Origin: Lunularia cruciata | Lineage: Eukaryota; Streptophyta; Marchantiopsida; Lunulariales; Lunulariaceae | NCBI GenBank assembly: GCA_948567375.1 | Contig: OX419755.1 | Location: 57,175,945 to 57,239,944, forward strand | Reading direction: 5' to 3' | DNA length: 64,000 bases | In this document: piece after piece, positions 36,103 through 47,192 of the stretch | How positions within the stretch are numbered: position 1 is the stretch's first letter | Layout of the letters: each line of letters opens with the position of its first letter | Notes under the pieces: generated by a model | The model's database searches: none | What the model was told of the DNA's origin: nothing | The model's input: the letters and a program-made list of their open reading frames with translations, nothing else | Made by a program: the position numbers and the translations under genes

Positions 36103-36184
36103 AGTGTCCATTGTCCTTTGCAATGTCAAATTTGGCTCCTCTAGTCTTCATGACTACCATCTCCAAACTCGCACCTCAAAGCTT

Positions 36185-37548
36185 GTTCTCAACCATAGAC
36201 ATGCAATTCTCTGAACTTCTAAAATCACCCAAAATCCTACAACCCCGATTAGATATCATACCTTGCAAGTGAAGCAAACTTGCATAGATCGAGCCTTCAC
36301 AATCAAAACGTTCGGCCAACCGCATGGCTTCCTCCAAGTGTTGTGGCTCTTGCATGGTTACCTCTAATTTGGTTCTTGCCTTCAAGCCCCTCACAAATTG
36401 ATCCAAAGCTTCACCTTCCAAAATATCTGGAATTTGCATGATGGTGTTTTGGAAATGCGTGATGTAACTTCTTACAGAGCCAATCTGTTTCAACTCTGCC
36501 AACTTATCTCGTGCAGCTCGTGTGGCATTTATAGCTTGGAACTAAATAATTATTGCGCTCTTGAATTCTGCCTTTGTCAAGATTGGTGTAACCATTTGTC
36601 GTTCGGCTTGCTCCACTCGGAATCTCCACCATAGCTTTGCTACTCCATCCAATTGGCTAGAAGCCAAGAGAATCTATTTTCACTCGTCTTGTAGATTGGT
36701 AGCTTCAAAATAACATTCACAATAAAACACAAAATTCTCCACTGCACCCGAGAGATTCTTGCCTTCAAATACCTTGGGTTTAGGGAATCTGATCCAATCT
36801 TCTCCTTCTCGAATTGGTACTCTCTCCACTTGCTCTTGTCATCAAAGATCTCGTTCATCCAACAATCAAGTAAGGTGCTTGATTTGTTGTTGCATAGCAA
36901 AGATAACATCAGGTATTGCCACCATGGTTGCTCCTCTCTCACACCATTCCCAATCTATCTAATTCATTAACACATAGAAATAGCACGTCCACCGTTCTCC
37001 ATAAGTTACACCAGAAGCACCAAGGGTTTCTTAGATATGGTGATCATATGCAGAAAATCTTGTCCAAAGTGCAAGGTGATGAATTGTGTGAAATGATGCT
37101 TGGGTAGTATTTGGACACAAAAATCCCAATGGTTTGGTGAAAGTGGATTTGGTGGTCCATAAATTCCATCCATCCCATTCATGCTCTAATACCAATGTAA
37201 AAGACCAAATCTGAGGAGAGAAATAGGAGAATGGAAACTCACATTGGGACACTTGAATGAGAGAAAACTCCAAATGCCTAGCATGAGCTTTGGCTTTGGT
37301 ATTTATAGGTAGCATACAAGGCCCTTGAGAAGCTTCTCAAGAAGCTTCCTTCTAGAAGCTGCCTTCTTGGCGTGCAAGCTAAGCTAGTTGGAAGCTTCTA
37401 GAAGCTACTTACTTAAGGTGCAAGCTAAGCTAGTTGGGAAGCTTCCCAAGAAGCTTCCTAAATACTTCCAGGATATTCTAGGCTAATTTGTCTTATGTGC
37501 TACTTTGTAAGCTCAACTAACTTTGTCGCTAAAGTCTATATTCTTACA
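36185..37548 (-). mobile_element. Truncated second copy of the chromovirus family
   Basis: An LTR (37196-37548, TGTAAAAGAC to TTCTTACA on the plus strand) is followed leftward by a degenerate PBS, gag (36942 to about 36300) and then a jump into the protease region (about 36300-36190). About 340 bp found in the full copy between gag and protease is deleted. The element then stops abruptly against other sequence and copy A. The LTR also lacks about 55 bp of repeat-rich U3. The central heat-shock element is intact at 37391-37403. Confidence 0.75.
37391..37403. promoter_or_regulatory. Heat-shock element, LTR copy 3
   Basis: GAAgcTTCtaGAA is retained in the LTR of the truncated element. The TATAAATA box is at 37300-37307, about 84 bp downstream on the minus strand. 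Confidence 0.6.
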
Positions 37549-38267
37549 ATAGCCATGTTAAGAACATACCCATGTTTGCCGAGGTAAAGGTAAGATCTCC
37601 ATTCTAGTGTATTTTAGAAGATATTATGTACATTACATCTCTAGGATCATGAGTTTGATTCTCCAACCTATATTTTGGAGAACATCTCTTTGATAGGTGA
37701 TTCTCATACATGGGTGTTGGTGAATACACATCAAGTCCATTCTTGGATGGGACCTACCCTATTGTTGGATGCAGCCATAGTGGGATCACGGGGCTCATCA
37801 TATTCATCTTTGGTAAACAAACCTCTTACCTAAAGATGTTTTATAGTTTGCTTGTGGTAGGATTCAATGACTAGACCACCTTGTTGTCAATGATATTTTG
37901 GATATTGGACACCAATGTCAAATGGTGGTAGTGGTCGACAAGTCACTTGTGGTAGTGGTGAACGTTGTTGGATAGCCTAGAGCCACTTTACTCACACTTA
38001 TGAGTTTCCCAAGCTCCCGTGATTTTTGAGAACAAGGTCTTAGACTTGTTTGAGACTCATAGTTATAGTAGTTGGTGGAGCTCAATGCCTATGAGAGGGC
38101 ATGGGCAATGAGTTTGGAGCATTACTAGTTGTTTTTTTTCAGTATGACGGATTTGGGTGCTTTGAAAGATCTTGGTATTCAAAATGAGCTTACTAGTGAT
38201 ACACCTGTTTTTTGATCTCCCTACATATATAGTAACATGGAGAGTGCATTAATTCAAAGCTAGAGTA
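37549..38267 (+). pseudogene. Linker/protease-side remnant of the PHD-type Ty3 element
   Basis: Plus-strand frames, broken by stops, resume the old Ty3 element. Recognisable is a segment near 38.07-38.13 kb (ELNAYERAWAMSLEHY) and SPYIYSNMESALIQ near 38.21-38.26 kb, which normally leads straight into RT. The RT continues after copy B at about 38.89 kb. The segment proves that copy B was inserted into this element. Confidence 0.55.
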
Positions 38268-38890
38268 GGGAATACCAATAGCTAAACATTTTTCTTCTAG
38301 AAATTCTAAACATTTTGGCTTCATAACATCTAAAAGGATGTTATATATGATGGACTAAGTAGATCAGATAGAGATATGATAAAAGGAGTACTTCTACTAA
38401 TAGGGTAGGAGACAAAACTAGTTTGAAATTTTTGAAGTCAATTTTGGATACCTAAACGGATGAATTAGACCTTGAAAATGCAAATTCTCCTGCAAAGTAA
38501 GAAAAGGCTAGCCTCCTCTCTCTCTCCCCCTCCCCCACTCCCCCTATTTGTCTTGTCAAGAGATTTCCAAAGGTATCTAACCTATGCAATTCTAAGATTC
38601 CTACAAGATGATTCTTTAAAGATTCCCTTTGGTCAAAACTTGTTTGACCAACCAAATAGAACTAAAACCAACATGTCACCAATGCATGCAACCAATCTAA
38701 TGGTAGAGCTTGCTAACATATCACCAATCTATGTATCCAATCCAAGGGTAGAGCTTTCTTTGAAGGAATCCTCTTGGTTATAAATAAAGACAAGGTGCTC
38801 CTTTGGGGCATCAAAGTTTTGAATGTGAAGCTTTGTCTTTCTTCTTCTTTGTTTCTCTTGGGAGGGTTCTCTTATACTCAAAAGATTACA
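38268..38890 (+). repeat. Solo LTR (copy B) inside the Ty3 pol
   Basis: This 623-bp copy of the same LTR family as A and C runs from a mutated start (gggaatacc) to ATTACA. It splits a conserved pol stretch whose halves (ALIQ... and RDLFEVGLMVLSHGDYA...) are contiguous in related elements. The flanks are gagta on the left and aagta on the right, a near-match 5-bp target duplication. No internal element sequence remains, as expected for a solo LTR. Confidence 0.6.
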
Positions 38891-39176
38891 AGTAGAGACC
38901 TTTTTGAGGTTGGTTTGATGGTGCTATCACATGGAGATTATGCTTTAGCTACAATGAAGCCAACCAAGAAAGATATGTATGGCAACTACCTAGATAGGCA
39001 AATGTGTAGAGGTTACCATCCTATCAACCAATAGACTAGGGCTGATTGGTCTACCATGCCTACACCAAATAAGATCTTTGGGCATGCAAAGATATTCAGT
39101 ACTTTGGATCTTCAAGTAGGATATCATCAATTGCTAATTAAGGAGGAGGATAAGTCCAAGATAACATTTTGGGTTA

Positions 39177-39482
39177 TTGATTGTCATAGCAAGGATGTAT
39201 TATATTAGTGGAGGTTCTTACCATTTGGATGAAAGAACACTTGCCAAGTTGCAAAGGGTCATGGATAGGATTCTAGCAAGATTGGATTTTGCTTGGTGCT
39301 ATATTGATGACATTTTGGTCTATAGCACTATTGTGGAGGAGCATGAGAAACATTTGTTGGAGGTGTTTGAGAGGTTGAGATCTCAAGGACTCAAATTACA
39401 TCTTGGGAAGTGCAGATTCTTCCATGAACAAGTTGAGTATTTAGGTCACATTATCTACCTTGGTAGACTTGGTGTTCAATAA
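39177..39482 (+). pseudogene. Ty3 reverse transcriptase catalytic piece
   Basis: This 101-codon open piece contains LQRVMDRILARLDFAWCYIDD followed by a thumb region (VFERLRSQGLKLHLGKC). The YIDD box carries both catalytic aspartates. Upstream fingers and downstream connection are in other frames. Confidence 0.8.
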
Positions 39483-41354
39483 ACCAAGGTGGATATTATT
39501 GCATTGTTGGAGGTTTTTATTCCTTGGCTTATAAATGTGAGCAAACTATGAGCATTCCTTGGGTTGGTGAACTTCTATCACTACTATGTTAGAGGATTTA
39601 GTATCATTGCTAAGGCCTTGATATAGCTGACCAAGCTTACACAAGAGTGGTGTTAGGAAGATGAGCAGAAGATAGTTTTTATAGAGTTCAAGGAGAGGTT
39701 GACATCTACTCCTATTCTCAAGAGACCAATTGGAAGATAACCATTCCAGGTTCATACTAAGTGGAGTACGTTGGAGCTTGGAGTAGTGCTTGCCCAACAA
39801 GATGATGAGGGGAAAGGAATTTGTGGTAGCCTAAGGTAGTCTCTCCAACAATTCAATGGAGGCAAAGTATAGTTCATATGAGGGAGAATGCTTGGTAGTA
39901 ATGAGGGTAGTGGCACATTTTTAATGTTACCTATTTGGTAATTCCTTCACTCTCATCATTGATCATCAGCCATTAAATTGGTTGATGGAGTCCAACAAGC
40001 TTTCAAGTGAGCTTGCACAATGCACTCTGATTTTACAAGAATATGATTTTATGGTTATTCATAGACCTAGAGTGGTAAACCGTGATGTAGATGTATTGAG
40101 TAGAAATTAATGTCTCAGCCAACAAGATCAGACTAGAGCATGTTGGCATGGTAAGGTAAATGAGGAGATGGTGCCAAGTTGGCATGCATTTACCTTTTAT
40201 GTATTTTTTTTGAGGCCTTGATAGTATCTCTCTTAACACATATAGGAAGAGTCGGTGAGGTCATAGATCCAAAGAGTAGAGATATTAGTAGAAGTCAACA
40301 AGATATTCAAGATGATGTCTTAGTGATGGATTATCTTTGCACTAGTGTTGTGGATAGCATAGTTGGTACCAAGAAGAGAGACCATGTCCTTTAGCAAGCC
40401 AAGTGGTTTAGATTGGAGTGCAAACACTTCTTTGTATATGGGATGATAGTAGAGTGCAAGTAGTAATACTTCCATCTCAAAGACCACAATTGGTTTGTCA
40501 TGCTCATGAGGAGCTATGAAATTTTGGAGTAAATCAGACATATAACTTACTCTAGAGTCATTATTAGTGCGTATTATACAGACCAATGCACAATAGTTTA
40601 ATGCCAAATGTGTGGTTTGTTATTGACTTAGACCATCATTTAATGCTCTTGTGCCACAATTACACCCATTACCTACCATTGGAGTTTGGACTTTGCTAGA
40701 CCTTTACCATTGACTATGAGACATCATCAATATAATTTGGTTATGATGGAGTACTTCTCTAGGTGGATTGAGTTGGTGGCACTTCTTGACAAGTCCAATG
40801 AAGGGATAGCATACTCATTCTTGGATTGGGTTTTTAGTCATTTGGTGCACCAATTGAGTTTTTGACTAATTGAGGTACAAAGTTCTTGGAGGAGTTTCAA
40901 GTCTTGAGTACCAAGGCCTTGATTGATCATCATACTACCTTCCAAGATCATCATGAGGCAGATGGCTTAGTAGAGAAAGTGGTTCAGATGGTGAAGAGAG
41001 GATTGCATAAGTATGGTTTGCAAAGAGGCCACTTTGGAGATTAGGATCTCTAGTTACCTTGGTTGGCCATGGGCTATTGGTTTAGCTAGCAAGCCTCCTT
41101 AGCATCTACCTCTCCTTACTCTCTACTCTATGTACAAGATCCAAATTTACCTACAACTATTTATCATGATACTACTATAGTTTTGGACTTAGATGATCCA
41201 AATGGTTTAGCACATTTTCTCAATGAGCAAAGATCTTTTGGAGAGTATCGATGGCCCTTGAGCACTTAGCAATTGCTCAACATCTAGAATACCTCATGTT
41301 ATGTTACTATTTGAGAAGGAGGTTATAGATCCTTGATCCATCAATTTCATCCAA

Positions 41355-41755
41355 GTGATTGTATATCTACATCAGATTGCACTTACAACACTTGATCTTA
41401 CTACAGGCCACATTATCTTGAGAATGCATAAGGCTTTGCCTTCCAAAATCCTCATGTTGGAAAGACATGATGGTGTTTTTTGGAAGGACCATGTATGCAA
41501 TTGTGCACCATGCCACATCCTAAACATTGATGGCATTATGGACCCAAGCTTGGCACTTGTATGTGTAGGCTTGTGTTGTATGGTATGTGGCTCTTTTGGT
41601 GGAGCTACTACTATGTTGGTGTGTGATGATTGTTTGAGAGGACGGCATATGGTGTGTTTGATCCCTCTCCTCATGGTGGTTCCTCAAGGACAATAGTTAT
41701 GTCCTAGATGTACTTGACCTATAGCTAGTTCACCCTTTAGGTAATATAGATTGTA
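41355..41755 (+). pseudogene. Integrase C-terminus fused to a PHD-finger-like Cys cluster
   Basis: A 113-codon frame reads TTLDLTTGHIILRMHKALPS, a WKDHVCNCAPCH segment, then a C4HC3-like pattern: CMVC, 11 residues, CDDC, four residues, HMVC. The final CPRC pair follows after an in-frame TAG just past 41690. Spacing and order match a PHD finger, a domain that reads histone tails. Related elements normally lack the TAG, so this copy is broken there. Confidence 0.65.
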
Positions 41756-41759
41756 GATA

Positions 41760-44700
41760 AGCGACTAACGATGGGGTTTGATAGCACTCGGTCTCTTGAT
41801 CTTGGCCCACCATAAGGCATATCACATACTTGGAATAGATGCCTATATGGAATTAGAGGGACCTAATTGCTAGCTAGGGAGTACTTTAGAATTCATGTAT
41901 GACATATGTGTGAATTGTGCTTCTATAGTGTATGATGTTTACAATGATGTATGTTGTATATATATATACAACATATGAAAAAAAATTGAATAAGGTAGAT
42001 ATTGAAATTTGATATGATGAAAAAAAGGTTAAATTATTATATTATGCTTCTTAAATTAGGAGTTTATATTTTAAAACCAAGAGGGGTAAGAAATTTTATT
42101 ATTTTGAATGATTATTCTAGTAAAGTTATAAGAAATTATAAGATGATAGAACTTAATAATATGCTTTTTTGGATACATTATGAAAGTCTAGACTTGATAG
42201 AAACCTTAGATATTGATATACAAAATCTTACATGTATGAATAGTTAAAGATTCTAAAATTATATATTTTCCAATAACAAGATGATTATAACATATCCATA
42301 TTCAGAATATGATGTATTTATGACCTTATGACATATAATTGCAATAAGACAGAAATATTTTGTACTTATCATGAATTATGTAAAATAAATTATGGATACT
42401 TAAATAAATTATCATTGAATTTCTTGATTTTAAAGTTAATCTCTTTATGAAAAGTTTCTTCTTCTTAAAAATTAACTTAATCATATATTTTAAATAAATT
42501 ATGAGATATTTGTCCTAAATATAGACTGATTTTATCCTTTATTATAAGACAAAGATTAAGTTGAGTGATGATAATAAATATTCATTTTAATTTTCCTATT
42601 TATAAGTTTTTTTAAGTAGTTTTTTTTGTTGGTTATTTATTCCATTGCCACATCATTCATCTATGTATGGCCATAACCTTTATATAAACTTTAAGTTTAT
42701 AATAATGTAGAGATCTTTTAATAATTTTACTTTTGAATTCGTTTAAGATATAAGCAAGTATGATATTAGAATGCTATCAAAGAATAGTCGTGAACAAGAG
42801 TGAATTATACTTAACGAGAGCATGGATTGAATACAAGAGAGTTGAGAGTATTAAAAGTGGTTAGAAGAGTTAATAGTGGAATTGATTAGTGTGATTGGAA
42901 TTTGTGAATGAATGGATTTGAAAATACCATAGGAATTTTTAAGGAAAAGTAAGAATTCAGGCAAATATTTTAGTTAAAGTTTTAGATTGGGCATTAGATA
43001 TGGTGAAGATAATATCTAGTAGCTAATTATTTTAGATTGAAGATATCAGCCATTCATATAAAGAGAGTTAGTAATTTTAGTAGATTTTTGGAGAAAAAAG
43101 GGGATAAAATTTAAGAATTCATATAGCTTCAGTTTATCACTAATTTTTATTGGAAGTTTCTTAAGCTAATTCTTATAGATAATATTTTTCTATCTTTAGA
43201 AACAAAGATATAGAGAAAGAAAATGAGAAGTGGTGAATTTTTAAAGTGGAAGAGGTAATTTTAATAATATAGTATGTTAAAATTTCTTAATAGTATATAT
43301 AGTGATTTATATGAGATTATTCAGATTAGATGAAATTTACAATACAAATTCTATATATAAGTGAAAATTTTGAAAATTTAGCATATTTAATTTATGACTT
43401 CTTATTAAGAGGTGGAGTTTGATATAAACAAGATCTTTAAAAAAAAGATACACAATAAGAATAATAGATTTATCAACTTCTTAGTTTACAAGAGTTGATT
43501 GATAATATATGCAAATAGTAAATACAAAAAGTTATTTTAGAAGAAACATATGGCAATCAATAACCTAGGATTGAGTAGTTGATAATGTAGAAGTCTTCCA
43601 CCTAATCAAGGACTAGTACTTGATAATATAGAAAGACTTTCTACTATAGTAGATAACATGAGAATCTATTAATAACAAGTATTTTGAGCACTTGAATGAG
43701 CAATGAAAGATTTATAGCCATCTAGACTTCATGATTATTTAGCTAAACTAGTTTATAATAGACTACATAAGGATGATAAATTCAATTATATTTTATGTCA
43801 ATATTCAACTTACAACTTGTATTATGTACACAACATAGATGATTGGTAAAGGTATTAATTTTGGACGTATTTGATTGCATCTGATTATTAGAGTAGATGC
43901 ATTACTTTTGTTTGATAGTATATATTATCGCATGTAAGCTTTGAAGTGTAGAGTATGATTAATTATAGGAATACTCTACTGAAACATTGAGTTTGAAGAG
44001 TCAATACGAGATAAATCTTCACTATAGAAATATAGAATTGTAAGTATGGGGCATAACTTCATCTACAAGATTCCATGTATGAAAGAGCATAGAAAGGCAA
44101 TTCATGTTAGGATTAATTTCTTTGTAAATGCATATGCAAATGAGGTGTTCTTTATCTTGTTGGAAGAGTCTTCTCAAGTGCTTTCCATAGACACTAAGAT
44201 CATGGTAAATAGAGCTCTAAAAATGAAGGTATAGCCACATGAAGTTTGGTAGAAATGCGGGACTATGGGCATGGCTGCAAGACCTACGTAAAGACTGTGG
44301 GAATGTATCTTACGGGAACCTATGAGAATGAATCTCCCTTGTGGAATTTTTTGAGATGACATGTATCAATTGGTACTAGACAATCTAGAGTTAGATAGAA
44401 GATCAATTAGCATCATATCTTCAAAAAATAGATAATGACAAGTGCAAAATTATTTATTTATTTATTTATTTATCAACAAATAGAATAGTTGTGACTTAGA
44501 CATTTCTTGTTTTATAGTTCTTGATTGATAGTTCAAGAGTGAATAAAAATCTTATGGATGTAGATAAACGTTAACCGAACAACATGAAATTTGATGTGAT
44601 TTCTAGGTATGTTTTTTCTTGCAAGATTGATGAACGAATTTTGCTCCATAAAATAGCAAGACTCATATTCTTGTTGCTATATCAAATCCCAATATAAGCT

Positions 44701-47190
44701 TCTCCCTTAGTTTTATATCAAGAAAGGTGAATGTGTAGGATAAGAAGGATGGATGGGAAGGATGAGATGGGAAGAAAAAATCAAGAAATACAAGGATAAA
44801 ACATAAGAGGTAGAATGGAGCTAAGAACCATTTTAATGTATGAAAAGCTTAATATTACAATTTTTTAATTGTTATTTTAGATCAATATTATTTCTTCCTA
44901 AGTAATTCTCTACTTAATTATTTATATCAATAAAATAAAATACAAAAGATAAGTTTTTGGGAATTCTTTCTCAAGCTACAATAAAAGAAATATGAAACAT
45001 CTAAGATAAGTACTTACCTATCACTCTTTAATATATTTTCATTTGGATAGAAGTTTGATGAGAATCCAAATTTTCTCATATGATCAACGTGAATATACAT
45101 TTTAAACCAATAAAAAAAAAGAAATTTATAATCATAATAGATAGCTTATATTCCTTAGATATAGCATGGACAAGGTTAACATGCTAGAAATATATAAATT
45201 CATTTTCTTATTAACCTACTAATGTCTTGTTTCTTGTTTATTGATATTATATAAAGTAAATACAGATCATAATTAAATTAAATAATGTCAATTCAAAAAT
45301 GAGTTCATGATTAAACCAGAACAGGATTAAGATAAGAGCACGCATCTTGAATGTGATGAATTAGTCCCTCCCAGAAAAATCAAATTATCTTCAATATCTG
45401 AAATTTATAGTGATTAATATCGATTCTTACTTTATTGATATTAATAATAGAAATTGCACTATCAGTAAGTAATAGATTAATTTAACCTAGAAGTGATATC
45501 GGAAACTGGTCTCTCATATGGCATAATCTTCGGCATAAGTTTCTAATCATATTATTGGAATTTTAACATTGTCTCGGTCAAGGCCATGATCCTAACGTAA
45601 CAATGGGGCCTTAATATACTAGACGGACCTGAAGGATCCCATACTACAACACCCACTCAAAAAGATACAAACTAGTTTGAATTGGATATTGACGCAATAA
45701 GTAAGTTAATCGAATTGAACAAAAATATCCCATCCAACACCGAATTAAAAAGATGAATTGATGTACAGACTAGCTTGGCATGGATATTTAACGCAAGAAG
45801 TACACCAACCAATATAGACTGGGACACTAATTATAATCCAATTAATATTCACGAAGTTTGGAGTTACCTAGAATGCATTAACCAATTACCAAGAAAGTGG
45901 AACTAACTCTCGCAAACTTATTAGGTGATTGTATTCATATTTACGATTTCTATAATCTTTCATTATTTTACTTTCCGTTTCCACATACTTCGAAAGTTTC
46001 CGCGTAGAGAAATGCTTACTCTTCTCCGCAGACTCTGTGTTCATATGTGTAGTCACTCAACCAAATTTGTGAGGGTGACCCCATAACACTTACAGCTGAT
46101 TCCCCACCATCTAAATGTCCATGAAATGGTGCGCATATGCTCTGGCAAGCTTCCCAACGACCCTGAACAAAGGTTAACCACTCGTGATATACGAGTCCCT
46201 CGTTAATAATTTAACTCGTATGTTCAACGAGTGACTCGTATATTCCAGATCAGACTTTATCACTTCCTCCGCTGAAAGTACGTCAGGTTCGTGTCAACAT
46301 CTATTCATCCATAAGCAGCATAAATGACACGGTTAACAAGCTGAAATAATCTATTCCAGCTTCCCAAAAACCAGTAACAAACTGCCATAAAAAGAACCAC
46401 CGCTGAAAATTCCACAACTTACGGTAAGTTCGCCCTGGAGAGTCCTCTTGTATAGTCAACATTGCCAACCCTTGTCAGAGTCCCGCCAAACTCACCCTGT
46501 TTCGCCCTTTTGATATCCTCATATATGCTAAACCCATCCCGTTACAAGATGGTGCATGATTTAATGGAAGAAGCAGTCACATCCATCCATACACTGCACC
46601 TTGACTACTAAAAGTCAAACATGGCATTGTGTGAAAAAGTACATTGTACATTACCTATTCTCGTTTCAAATCCAGTAATGTTCATCGATATAAATCAGGT
46701 TCTCAACAACATGAAAACCAGGAAAGCTCACCTACTCGGTCCTCAATATACATAATCAGAACAAATGGTACAGAAATAACTTAGGCGTTCTCCCTGTCTA
46801 ACAAATCAACATGGTACAAATTTGTCTACTCCCAAAGCTTCTCAAGCAACAATAGCTGCAATGTTCGTACGAGCTCACAATGAACATGAGAGAACTTAAC
46901 AGACCTTGACAACCCAGCCGTGTGGTCTAAACCTACATTGATGGATGGGTAATGGCCGATTGTTTTACTAACTTCGCTAGCCCCACATGTCTGCATCCAC
47001 CGCTAAGGCCCGACGAAGACTTGCTGAAAACGACGAGAAATTGGACTGGGGTCACATCGATTCCCAGAGCCTAACACCTGGGAATTGAGATCAACTGGCC
47101 TCCATCTGTACAGCCATCTCGGCCAGTAACCTGCAGGCTTCCAATTATTCAAGTATGATGCAACTCGAGGAAGTTGATATGCAATCAGGT
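41760..47190. other. AT-rich intergenic stretch
   Basis: No coding frame with a domain. Low-complexity features include a tgtatatatatatacaacata palindromic stretch near 41.95 kb and an ATTT microsatellite near 44.45-44.47 kb. CGAGT/ACTCG motifs recur near 46.18-46.25 kb and can form short stems (actcgtgatatacgagt). The last few hundred bases may be the LIP5 3' UTR. Confidence 0.45.
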
Positions 47191-47192
47191 AC

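Larger units (their letters stand above)
38891..41755 (+). mobile_element. pol remnant of a Ty3/gypsy element ending in a PHD-like finger
   Basis: The plus strand carries a decayed pol: RT (KPTKKDMYGNYLDRQMC near 38.96-39.01 kb; CYIDDILVYS catalytic box at about 39297-39326; KCRFFHEQVEYLGH near 39.4 kb), RNase H (HRPRVVNRDVDVLSRN near 40.06-40.11 kb), and integrase (RWIELVALLDKSNEGIAY near 40.77-40.82 kb; further pieces to 41.3 kb). After an LDLTTGHIILR segment comes a cysteine-rich tail. Many stops and frameshifts are present. The gag of the same element lies at 23.1-24.5 kb. Confidence 0.75.

Noticed and set aside
24545..38890. LTR copies C and B as the two LTRs of one 14-kb element
   Set aside because: Copy B splits the Ty3 RT between two contiguous pol segments with near-matching 5-bp flanks, so it is an independent solo LTR; the sequence between C and B belongs to several other elements.
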